Shown here one piece after another: positions 1 through 6,484 of a stretch of DNA of 7,025 nucleotides (position 1 is the first letter of the stretch; every line of letters begins with the position of its first letter). The notes under the pieces were generated by a model that had not been told where the DNA came from, did not search any database, and worked only from the letters and a program-made list of their open reading frames with translations. Source of the DNA: Candidatus Omnitrophota bacterium (GTDB lineage Bacteria > Omnitrophota > Koll11 > VGKN01); contig VGKN01000080.1 of assembly GCA_016867055.1 (NCBI GenBank), positions 1 to 7,025 of the forward strand. The letters are read 5' to 3'. Position numbers and translations under genes: made by a program.

Positions 1-310
1 AAACCTTTACCAATGCTATTAAGTGTGGATAGCTCAGGATTTTTTCAGTAAAGGTTTTGAGTTGCTCGGCAAGGGTTGGCGGTGGGCCTGACCAGGTATA
101 TGGTAACTCCCTTGCTAATGGATTGACGGGTTTTTCTTCCTCAATAAGAATTAATATAGATGAGCGGTAATATTTTGGAAGGAAAAAACTCCCAATAGTA
201 GCGGTAAAAAATACTATAACAAAGGGAAGTATAAAAAACCACTTACGGTGGAATATCATTTGTAGATAATCCCTTAGCGATGCCTGAATTTTTTCAGTGG
301 TTATATCCAT
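1..310 (-). CDS. Polysaccharide chain-length determinant (Wzz/PCP family), N-terminus only
   Basis: Wzz-type polysaccharide co-polymerases sit in the inner membrane and control the length or export of surface polysaccharide. The frame opens at ATG 310 and runs off the window, giving 103 residues. A short cytoplasmic start containing the segment SLRDYLQMIFHRKW is followed by one hydrophobic helix at about 24-44, then LPKYYRSSILILIEEEKPVN (44-63), the usual pattern of TM1 leading into the periplasmic beta strand with a Tyr-[RK]-[AS]-[ST] turn. TEKILSYPHLIALVKV (88-103) matches the 'xxILSRPxLxxVV' segment seen in Wzz proteins, including those of exosortase-linked clusters. It starts 4 bases after the secretin stop, with AGGAAGTGAG inside the secretin end as a ribosome binding site, so the two are probably coupled. 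A BY-kinase fusion at the unseen C-terminus cannot be excluded. Confidence 0.82.
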   Translation of the reverse strand, partial: MDITTEKIQASLRDYLQMIFHRKWFFILPFVIVFFTATIGSFFLPKYYRSSILILIEEEKPVNPLARELPYTWSGPPPTLAEQLKTFTEKILSYPHLIALVKV

Positions 311-314
311 ATAA

Positions 315-1910
315 CTACTCACTTCCTAATAATCTGTCCATCTCTTTTCGTATTGCTTCTGATCTCTCTTCTTCAGTAGGAGGCAAAATCTCTGTGCCGC
401 TTGATTTTTCTATTGAGTCCTTAATCAGCTCATCGGTTTTGCCTGTCCTCTCCGTGGATGCTTTATATTCTTCGGTTGAGATTGTCTGGCGGTTCTCATT
501 TGTTAGTATATGAGGGGTTATAAATACTATTATTTCCTTTTTTACATCTTCTATGTTCTTACTTCTAAATGCTAAGCCGAGCACAGGAATATCGCCCAAA
601 AGGGGGAGTTTTTTGACTGTTTTCTTTTTTGAATTTTTAATTAGACCACCCAAGATTATGGTTTCACCATTTTTAACCATCATAGTTGTATCAGCCTCTG
701 TAGTATCTCGCGCAACAACATTGTTGACCTCGGCAACCCTTCTTGCAGTGCTTATTTCAGGATGTATTTTCATAGTAACATAATTGTCTTCACCTATCTG
801 AGGAGTGACTCTTAACTTAATTCCAACATCAACAAACTTAATATCTTCCACCAGCAATTTAGTAATAGGGTCTGTTGTGGCTACTGTGTATGGCTCAGAG
901 CTACCTACGAGGATACTTGCCTCTTGGCCATCAATAACAGCGACCCGAGGGCTTGAAAGAACCTCTGTATCTGCCTTGCTTTTTAGTGCCTCTAATGTTA
1001 TAGCATATTCATCTGGCGTTAGGCTTCCTACATTAAAAATTCCTCCCTCTGTTGTTAAATTAACAGGGAATTTTAAAGCGGGGTTAATTGTGGTTGGTTT
1101 ATTGGTTCTATCAGAAACCTTATATTCCCAATTTATGCCAAGTTTTGTTGTCTCATCAAGAGTCACCTCTAAAATTTTAGCCTCTATAAGCACCTGTTTA
1201 TGCTGAATATCCCATCCCTGAATTAGCTGGTCAACATTCTTTAAAATTATAGGGGTTGCCTTGACAATTACGCTGTTAGTCCTTGTGTCTGAATATATAT
1301 CTCCCCTTTCCTTTGGTATTGTTTGTAATAATTTAGTTTCTATATCCGCTGCTTTAGAATATAGCAATTTATAAGAACGCATTTCTGTCTTCTGGTCCAA
1401 TTCTTTAAGAACAGTCTCAATCTCCTTTATCTTTTCCGGGGTATCGGTTACAATAACCTGGTTGTTCCTTGCATTTATCTCAATTTTACCACGAGGCGTT
1501 TTCACAGATAAAAGAACTCGTTTTAAATCAGTAACATCCGCATATTCCAAGGTAAATACCTTTGTCTGCAGGTTGACAAATCTCTCTCCCTGCTGCAAAT
1601 CCTGGTAGGTATAAACATTTATTATCCCACTTTCTATTGAATATAAGTAGTTATTTGTATTTAAAACAGCATCCAGTGCTTTATAAACGCTTACATTCTC
1701 CAATTTCACCGTAACATTACCAGTCACATTTTTGCTTATAGAAACATTTAAACCGCTTTGGTCAGCAATCATCTTCAATACTGTCTCAATATTCATATTC
1801 TCTACATCAAGCGTTATTGTTTTTTCTTGGGCAAATAAAGGCAGGATAAAAATTGAAAATGAAATTAGAAAAATTGAACTGAATAACAGAAATTTCTTTG
1901 TAATCTTCAT
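315..1910 (-). CDS. Secretin (GspD/PilQ-type outer-membrane channel)
   Basis: Secretins form large gated rings in the outer membrane for type II secretion, type IV pili or related systems. The 531 residues start with a Sec signal peptide (about 1-27, cleavage likely after LFA). An N0/STN-like domain follows (31-100), then two ring-building (NolW-like) domains at about 114-172 and 178-235. The secretin barrel domain spans about 239-469, with VLIEAKILEVTLDETTKLGI (240-259), LSSPRVAVIDGQEASILVG (318-336), VGIKLRVTPQIG (362-373) and the signature GETIILGGLI...PLLGDIPVLGLAFR (415-449). A charged tail rich in Glu, Lys and Ser/Thr (470-531) may serve as a pilotin-binding or anchoring region. There is no N-terminal AMIN domain as in classical PilQ and fewer N domains than classical GspD, so the exact system is left open. 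The next gene begins 4 bases after its TAG. Confidence 0.93.
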   Translation of the reverse strand: MKITKKFLLFSSIFLISFSIFILPLFAQEKTITLDVENMNIETVLKMIADQSGLNVSISKNVTGNVTVKLENVSVYKALDAVLNTNNYLYSIESGIINVYTYQDLQQGERFVNLQTKVFTLEYADVTDLKRVLLSVKTPRGKIEINARNNQVIVTDTPEKIKEIETVLKELDQKTEMRSYKLLYSKAADIETKLLQTIPKERGDIYSDTRTNSVIVKATPIILKNVDQLIQGWDIQHKQVLIEAKILEVTLDETTKLGINWEYKVSDRTNKPTTINPALKFPVNLTTEGGIFNVGSLTPDEYAITLEALKSKADTEVLSSPRVAVIDGQEASILVGSSEPYTVATTDPITKLLVEDIKFVDVGIKLRVTPQIGEDNYVTMKIHPEISTARRVAEVNNVVARDTTEADTTMMVKNGETIILGGLIKNSKKKTVKKLPLLGDIPVLGLAFRSKNIEDVKKEIIVFITPHILTNENRQTISTEEYKASTERTGKTDELIKDSIEKSSGTEILPPTEEERSEAIRKEMDRLLGSE

Positions 1911-1918
1911 TTTTTAAA

Positions 1919-1926
1919 TCTCCTTT
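1919..1926 (-). promoter_or_regulatory. Strong ribosome binding site of the secretin gene
   Basis: AAAGGAGA on the minus strand ends eight bases before the ATG at 1910. It is the best Shine-Dalgarno in the window and fixes the secretin start. The 60-base spacer it lies in is the longest in the window, so independent transcription from here is possible, but I see no convincing -35/-10 pair. Confidence 0.8.
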
Positions 1927-1970
1927 AGGTATATGGCAATAAACCTCTTTGACACCATATTTAGATATGT

Positions 1971-2720
1971 TTAGGAATAATCAACCTTCATAAGACATAA
2001 ACCTTTACTGGGGGCAGTATATTTTATAGATAAGTTTTCTTTATCTTTAAGAGATTTTTTAATATCGCAAGGGGCGATTTTTTTTAAACCAACCTGAACA
2101 AAAGCACCGGCTATTCTTCTTGCCATATTATGCAAAAAGCCGTTTGCCTCTATGTCTATATTTATCAGTCCATCTGTTTTTTTTATCAAAAGCCTTTTTA
2201 TATCTCTTATCTTTGAGCCCTTTTTAATTTTATCCTGAGCGCAATAATTGCTAAAATTATGCCTACCAAGGAAAAAACCAGCAGCCATTTTCATTGCTTT
2301 TATATCAAGTTTATGAGGAACAAAATAGACAAACTTATCATAAAATGGAGATGAAAATTTTCTGTTTAATATCGTATACCTGTATAACTTTGCAGTAGCG
2401 TCGAATCTCGCATTAAAATCCATTGGCACTTCTCTGACTTCCTTTATCCTTATCTTATTCGGTAAAATTCCATTGAGGGATTTATGCAATCCTTTAATTG
2501 ATATGTTTGAGTTTGTCTTAAAATTTGCAACCTGCCCTTTTGCATGAACACCGCTGTCAGTTCTACCGGAACCGATAAGCCTGACCTCTTCTTTTAAAAT
2601 AGTTTTCAGAGCCTCTCGGATAATCTTTTGGATAGAATCCTTCTTCTTATTTTTGGTTTGAATCTGCCAACCACAAAAGTCTGTTCCATCGTATTCTATT
2701 GTAAGTTTAATATTCCTCAA
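1971..2720 (-). CDS. truA: tRNA pseudouridine synthase A
   Basis: TruA converts uridines 38-40 in the anticodon arm of tRNAs to pseudouridine; it is cytosolic and acts as a dimer. The 249-residue length is typical. The N-terminus RNIKLTIEYDGTDFCGWQ is characteristic, the catalytic aspartate is Asp55 in GSGRTDSGVHAKGQVA (51-65), and FDATAKLYRYTI (106-117) contains the conserved active-site Tyr of the YRY segment. GFLHNMARRIAG (194-205) and APSKGLCLMKVDY (236-248) are the usual C-terminal motifs. The start is TTG at 2720: the protein aligns from this residue and no in-frame ATG or GTG lies between it and the upstream gene, which stops 19 bases earlier. No clear Shine-Dalgarno precedes it, so expression may depend on upstream translation. 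If the transporter stop is real, polarity could reduce truA expression. Confidence 0.96.
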   Translation of the reverse strand: MRNIKLTIEYDGTDFCGWQIQTKNKKKDSIQKIIREALKTILKEEVRLIGSGRTDSGVHAKGQVANFKTNSNISIKGLHKSLNGILPNKIRIKEVREVPMDFNARFDATAKLYRYTILNRKFSSPFYDKFVYFVPHKLDIKAMKMAAGFFLGRHNFSNYCAQDKIKKGSKIRDIKRLLIKKTDGLINIDIEANGFLHNMARRIAGAFVQVGLKKIAPCDIKKSLKDKENLSIKYTAPSKGLCLMKVDYS

Positions 2721-2739
2721 GATTAATTTTATGAATAAA

Positions 2740-3201
2740 TTAGGTCTGTTTAGTCACTGTGCTTTTCTTACGCCAAGCAAATTTCACCATAATAGCCAAG
2801 ACTAAAAGCAGTAAGAATAACCCAATCCTTGTTCCTAAGACAAATATTTTATCATAAGATGCTACATTTTTCATCAAAATTATTGGTATTCCTTCCTGAA
2901 AAAACCAGAATCCCAAGATAAAGAACAAAAACAAGGGTGTAATATATTTTATTATAAATTTATAAATTTTAGGGATTCGTATATCAGCACCGTAGTGTAT
3001 CTCTGTCCACGCTTTTTCCATACCAAATACCCATGCAAATAGAATAGTTTCAACTGTTCCAAACAAAACCAAGCAGAATGTGCCTCCCCAGAAATCCAGT
3101 TCATTCACCACACCGTGTCTTAGAAGAAAAATAACTGGTTGGCACAATATAAAAGAGATTATTGCAAATATTGTTACTGCTTTTTTCCTGTCTATATTAA
3201 A
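2740..3201 (-). pseudogene. SNF transporter, C-terminal remainder (TM9-TM12) after the stop
   Basis: The frame stays open for 153 codons after the TAA, ending at TAA. It begins FNIDRKKAVTIFAIISF, matching the start of LeuT TM9, and continues through VVNELDFWGG, whose Asp aligns with LeuT Asp404, the extracellular gate partner of the TM1 Arg. Further matches are VFGMEKAWTEIHYG and KYITPLFLFF (TM11), then a final hydrophobic helix and a basic tail. No ATG or GTG restart with a ribosome binding site follows the stop; a TTG at 3147 falls within TM9 and has no Shine-Dalgarno. This is the downstream half of the same gene, not a separate protein. Confidence 0.8.
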
Positions 3202-4305
3202 TTAATCCTCCATAAATGCGACTGCAGGTTCTATTAAAGAGACGCTTGAGGTAATTCCAGCAAGAAATAGGAGTAGAAACCATATAAAACCAAAAAGAGC
3301 ACTAAAATTAATTTTTTGTAAAATCAAAGGCATTGTAACAAAACCCAGATTAAAGGCACCGCTATTTGCGATGTTTACTATTTCAACAGGCCCAAAGAAT
3401 ACATATGCCGCAGGAATTACTATGCTTCCTCCTAATATTACCTCTGCAAACTCATTTGTACTTACAGCAGTGAGTCCAGAAAGTGCCACGTCATCTGCCT
3501 TTTTGAGATAACTGGCATAGGTTAAGATTACGCCTATCCCCACGCTTAGCGTAAAAAATATCTGACCTGCTGCAGCAAGCCATACCTTAGCGCTTTTAAG
3601 AACAGAGAAGTCAGGGTTCCATAAGAAACCTAAGCCATTGTATAAATTCCAGGTAGGTTTAGTCTGGTCTGGAGTGCCCAAGGTTAGCACCCTAATAGCC
3701 ATAAGGACTCCTGCTGTCAAAAGCACTGGCATTGCAATCTTGCACAGTTTTTCAATTCCTCCTGAAACACCAAAATACACCACAATTATATTTAATCCAA
3801 ATGTAAATAAAAAGAAAATATACGAGGGCAGGATGCTGTTAAAATATTGATTCTTTTCTAAACCCTGATACGCTCTTAAGAAACTTTGCATCTGAACCTG
3901 AGTCTTAATCCCTGTATATTTTCCAAAAAGGGCAAAAAAACTATAGCCCAACGTCCAAGACTCAATATAAGTATAGTAAATAAATATTACCAAAGGTCCG
4001 AATATACCTATTATTCCAAAGTATTTGATAAATCGATTTTTCTCCCAGAGAGAGTGAAATACCCCAGGTGCGGTTCCATGGCCAAAACCCCCTCCATATC
4101 TGCCTATAGTCCATTCTATCCACATAAGAGGAATACCTAAAAAAAGAAGCGATATAAAATAGGGTATCATAAAGGCGCCACCGCCGTTTGAGGCAGCCTG
4201 CACAGGAAATCTTAAAAAATTTCCAAGTCCAATAGCGCTTCCTGCCACAGCCATTATTATACCAAGTCTTGAAGCCCAACCCTGTTTTCTTTTAGAGGTA
4301 TTCAT
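3202..4305 (-). CDS. SNF transporter, N-terminal fragment (TM1-TM8)
   Basis: These 367 residues cover LeuT TM1 to TM8. Landmarks are GSAIGLGNFLRFPVQAA (22-38, unwound TM1 with Na+/substrate ligands and gate Arg32), GIPLMWIEWTIGRYGG (57-72), IYYTYIESWTLG (109-120, TM3 Tyr of the substrate site), FFTLSVGIG (250-258, unwound TM6), Asn284 in STNEFAEV (LeuT Asn286, a Na1 ligand) and AGITSS (349-354, TM8 Na2 ligands). Compared with LeuT, Asn21 is Ser23 and Phe259 is Ile257, while the other recognised contacts are kept, so a hydrophobic or small amino acid substrate is likely. If the TAA is real, this is the translated product; it breaks the second five-helix repeat (TM6-10) and should be non-functional alone. 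Confidence 0.85.
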   Translation of the reverse strand: MNTSKRKQGWASRLGIIMAVAGSAIGLGNFLRFPVQAASNGGGAFMIPYFISLLFLGIPLMWIEWTIGRYGGGFGHGTAPGVFHSLWEKNRFIKYFGIIGIFGPLVIFIYYTYIESWTLGYSFFALFGKYTGIKTQVQMQSFLRAYQGLEKNQYFNSILPSYIFFLFTFGLNIIVVYFGVSGGIEKLCKIAMPVLLTAGVLMAIRVLTLGTPDQTKPTWNLYNGLGFLWNPDFSVLKSAKVWLAAAGQIFFTLSVGIGVILTYASYLKKADDVALSGLTAVSTNEFAEVILGGSIVIPAAYVFFGPVEIVNIANSGAFNLGFVTMPLILQKINFSALFGFIWFLLLFLAGITSSVSLIEPAVAFMED

Positions 4306-5339
4306 TTTTTAGAGGAAATTAAATGCTCCGCAATCTGTATGGCATTTAATGCTGCCCCTTTTTTTAGATTATCTGAAACTACCCAAAGCCACATACCATT
4401 TTTGACAAATGGGTCTTTTCTTATTCTTCCTACAAAGACCTCATCCTTTCCTTCTACATCTTTTGGCATTGGATAGAGACTATTTTTTATATCGTCAACC
4501 ACAACTATACCCGGCGCTTTTGAAAGAATCGCTTTTATCTTTTCAGGTTCAATTAGTTTTTCAGTCTCTATATAAACCGATTCCGAATGACCGGTTCTTA
4601 CAGGTACACGTACAGCCGTCGCTGAAATTTTGATTTTATCAGCGTGCATAATCTTATGGGTTTCTTTAACCAGTTTCCATTCCTCATTGGTGTAATTATA
4701 CTCTGTAAAACTCCCTATATGCGGAAAGACGTTAAAGGCAATCTGTTGCGGCAAGGTCTTTTCCTGATACTCTGAGACCTTGACACTCTGATACTCTGTC
4801 TTACCTAACTCCATCAATTCTTTTCTTAATTGTTCTACCGCCTGCCTTCCTGCGCCGGATGCTGCCTGTAGGGTGGTAATAATTATTCTCTTAATACCGA
4901 CCTTTTTATATATTGGCCATAAAGCAACAACCATCTGAATGGTAGAGCAGTTAGGATTTGCTATAATTCCTTTATGTTTTTTTATGTCGTTAGCGTTTAC
5001 CTCAGGCACTACCAGAGGCACCTCTGGATTCATTCTGAAATCTGCACCATTGTCAATAACCACTGCGCCTCTTTTTATTGCCTCAGGCGCATAGGTTACT
5101 GCTGCTCCTTTCTCGCCCTCTGTTCCAGCAAATAAGGCAATATCTATTCCCTCAAAACCTTCGGGCGAGATACTTTTAACCGCATAATTTTCACCGTCCA
5201 CCTCAATAGTCCGTTCAGAGCGCGCAAAGACTCGCAAATCCCCAATGGGAAAGTTCCGCTGTCTCAGACAACGAAGCATCTCAATTCCTACAGCCCCCAC
5301 GCCAATTACTGCAACATTATATTTATTTTTCTTTCTCAC
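4302..5339 (-). CDS. asd: Aspartate-semialdehyde dehydrogenase
   Basis: This enzyme reduces aspartyl-4-phosphate to aspartate-4-semialdehyde with NADPH, the branch-point step to lysine/diaminopimelate, threonine and methionine; it acts in the cytosol. The 345-residue length is normal. The Rossmann domain begins at VAVIGVGAVG (9-18). The catalytic cysteine is Cys131 in NPNCST, followed by Gln158 in LQAASGAG, then Arg244 and His251 in RVPVRTGHSES. The C-terminus carries DNLKKGAALNAIQIAEHL (323-340), typical of the family. The start is GTG at 5339, supported by GAGGT nine bases upstream. The nucleotide loop reads GVGAVG where many homologues have GATGAVG, one residue shorter, and the next loop (ARSERTI, 39-45) also differs from the common A-S-x-R-S-A-G. 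Catalytic residues are all present, so the enzyme should be active. It overlaps the 226-aa gene upstream and the transporter downstream by 4 bases each. Confidence 0.96.
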   Translation of the reverse strand: MRKKNKYNVAVIGVGAVGIEMLRCLRQRNFPIGDLRVFARSERTIEVDGENYAVKSISPEGFEGIDIALFAGTEGEKGAAVTYAPEAIKRGAVVIDNGADFRMNPEVPLVVPEVNANDIKKHKGIIANPNCSTIQMVVALWPIYKKVGIKRIIITTLQAASGAGRQAVEQLRKELMELGKTEYQSVKVSEYQEKTLPQQIAFNVFPHIGSFTEYNYTNEEWKLVKETHKIMHADKIKISATAVRVPVRTGHSESVYIETEKLIEPEKIKAILSKAPGIVVVDDIKNSLYPMPKDVEGKDEVFVGRIRKDPFVKNGMWLWVVSDNLKKGAALNAIQIAEHLISSKK

Positions 5340-6016
5340 TTCACTATTACCTCAAATTTATCTTTATCTACAGAATTATATATTAGATTGCCTATCTGAT
5401 CTTTATCAAAACGGTGAGTATAAATATGTAGGTGAGATTCATCAACAGCCCAGCCAATCCTATTAAAACACAACGCATAGATATTTATAACTTCAGAAAA
5501 TGATGAAATAATTTTTTCGTGATTTTTCTCATTCCAGAGATCTCTGATTGTAGCCAAAAAAATATCTTTGTTTGCCTGTTTGTCAAATACAAAATAACCA
5601 TCTATATCCATTTTCTCAATAAGAGTGATCATCTTCTGAATATTTGATATCCTCATATCATCAAACATCAAACAATGTGTTTCATAACCACAGGTCTCTC
5701 CTACAATATGTTTCTTATCCAGAGTTTTAGAGATAAAAAAAGTCTCAGAAGCAAACGCTAAAATTTGCCTTACGTTATCCCTTAAAAAATTGCTCTTCTC
5801 TATTAAGGTTAATATTAAGAAGCAACTTAACGCCGGTTCTTTAAATTTAGTAATAAATTTTGTAAGATAGCTCTCGGCAATAAATGAACGTAAGTTAAAT
5901 GGATAATAGTTTAAAAGGAGAAATCTGCGTTCCCTAAATGAGATATAAAAATTATCTAACCCGCATAAATCTGTATTCGAAACTATTGTAATTGGCAATT
6001 TGGTATTGGCCCGCAT
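5336..6016 (-). CDS. Hypothetical protein, 226 aa, overlaps asd by 4 bases
   Basis: I cannot assign this protein to a family. It looks soluble and mixed alpha/beta: no signal peptide and no clear membrane helix, although residues 64-72 are hydrophobic. Five cysteines (18, 65, 109, 115, 183) are scattered; Cys109 and Cys115 flank the short segment GYETH, and a His-rich piece (SHLHIYTHRF) lies at 194-203 near the C-terminus. These could bind metal, but no known site is formed. The TGA stop shares bases with the GTG start of asd, and the last codons carry the asd ribosome binding site, so the two are probably translationally coupled. The ATG at 6016 has only a weak upstream GAAG, so the start is uncertain. 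The 4-base overlap and uninterrupted frame argue that it is a real, expressed gene. Confidence 0.72.
   Translation of the reverse strand: MRANTKLPITIVSNTDLCGLDNFYISFRERRFLLLNYYPFNLRSFIAESYLTKFITKFKEPALSCFLILTLIEKSNFLRDNVRQILAFASETFFISKTLDKKHIVGETCGYETHCLMFDDMRISNIQKMITLIEKMDIDGYFVFDKQANKDIFLATIRDLWNEKNHEKIISSFSEVINIYALCFNRIGWAVDESHLHIYTHRFDKDQIGNLIYNSVDKDKFEVIVK
5349..5353 (-). promoter_or_regulatory. Ribosome binding site of asd
   Basis: GAGGT on the minus strand lies nine bases before the GTG at 5339, inside the last codons of the upstream 226-aa gene. It supports the GTG as the asd start and suggests coupling to translation of the upstream gene. Confidence 0.6.
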
Positions 6017-6046
6017 AATTTACTTCAGGACTTAAAAGACAGTGAT

Positions 6047-6451
6047 TTAGCGCAATCTTGTTCGTAAATTTATGACAATTGTACCTAAAAGAATAATTAA
6101 CGATACTGACAAAACTAAGATAGCTACACGGATTAATGCTTTCATGTCTGGTTTAAATGTATCCCGAAGGTATTGTTCTGCCTCTTCTGGGGTTTTGGCA
6201 AAGAATGGTCTAAAGTATACTTTTTTTCCCACAAGGAATTTAGCTGTTCTCGGTAATAGAACCGCTATAAGAATCACCAGATATATTGTAGAAATAGAGC
6301 CAATTATCACCCAAAACACCAGTGGCTCCATATCTCCGATTTTATAATCATAGACTAGCTTAACTACCACAAGTACTGCAAGCAAAATAGAAACAATCCA
6401 TTTTGCTGTGACCTTCCTCCATTTAAGTAACTGACTACTAGAGTTTGACAT
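6047..6451 (-). CDS. Hypothetical small membrane protein, three predicted helices
   Basis: I do not recognise this 134-residue protein. It has a short polar and basic N-terminus, hydrophobic segments at about 18-34, 44-66 and 107-128, and a polar stretch at about 67-106 that contains KTPEEAEQYLRD. The C-terminus is basic (LRTRLR). This pattern indicates an inner-membrane protein with a ~40-residue soluble loop between helices 2 and 3; no enzyme motif is visible. The ATG at 6451 is the only sensible start. The nearest purine-rich stretch (AAGGTG) lies about 15 bases upstream, which is long for a ribosome binding site, so initiation may be weak or coupled to leuB 33 bases upstream. It ends 30 bases before the next gene and shares its strand with both neighbours, so it is probably in the same operon. 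Gene-like length and a membrane pattern support it as real; its function is unknown. Confidence 0.7.
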   Translation of the reverse strand: MSNSSSQLLKWRKVTAKWIVSILLAVLVVVKLVYDYKIGDMEPLVFWVIIGSISTIYLVILIAVLLPRTAKFLVGKKVYFRPFFAKTPEEAEQYLRDTFKPDMKALIRVAILVLSVSLIILLGTIVINLRTRLR

Positions 6452-6484
6452 ATATCGTTTAATCTACACCTTAGCCTAATTCTT

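Larger units (their letters stand above)
2740..4305 (-). pseudogene. LeuT-type Na+/amino acid symporter (SNF family), interrupted by in-frame TAA
   Basis: Bacterial members of the neurotransmitter:sodium symporter family import amino acids with Na+ across the inner membrane. Read as one frame, the gene has 521 sense codons plus position 368, which is TAA; this matches the ~510-520 residues of Aquifex LeuT, which it resembles throughout. The family segment at this point reads A-F-[LM]-E-D-E-[LF]; here it is AFMED-stop-FNIDRKKAV, so a single GAA-to-TAA or GAG-to-TAG-like change at a usual Glu position explains it (GAA to TAA needs one base). There is no frameshift, and sequence on both sides is well conserved, so the lesion is recent or an artefact. 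The ATG overlaps the asd TGA (ATGA) and lacks its own Shine-Dalgarno, implying coupled translation. A truncated product would lack TM9-12 and is unlikely to transport. Confidence 0.85.

Noticed and set aside
805..1206. Plus-strand open frame of 133 codons
   Set aside because: It lies fully antisense to the conserved secretin barrel, has no family resemblance, and is a shadow of that gene. The same applies to the other plus-strand frames.
1931..1960. Inverted repeat ATATGG/CCATAT between truA and the secretin
   Set aside because: Six-base AT-rich arms, an 18-base loop and no T tract on the minus-strand side make it too weak to call a terminator or operator.
3202..3204. TAA as a recoded sense codon
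   Set aside because: TAA also ends truA, the 134-aa gene and the transporter's own 3' end, so genome-wide reassignment is not supported; selenocysteine uses TGA and pyrrolysine TAG.
3962..4279. Minus-strand open frame of 105 codons within the transporter
   Set aside because: It is an alternate frame of the highly conserved TM1-TM3 region; the LeuT frame is clearly the coding one.
5336..6016. 226-aa protein as a transposase (His-rich segment near the C-terminus)
   Set aside because: The His-x-His residues lack the hydrophobic-flanked HUH context with a downstream catalytic Tyr helix, and no terminal repeats or hairpins flank the gene. The 4-base overlap with asd also argues against an insertion element.
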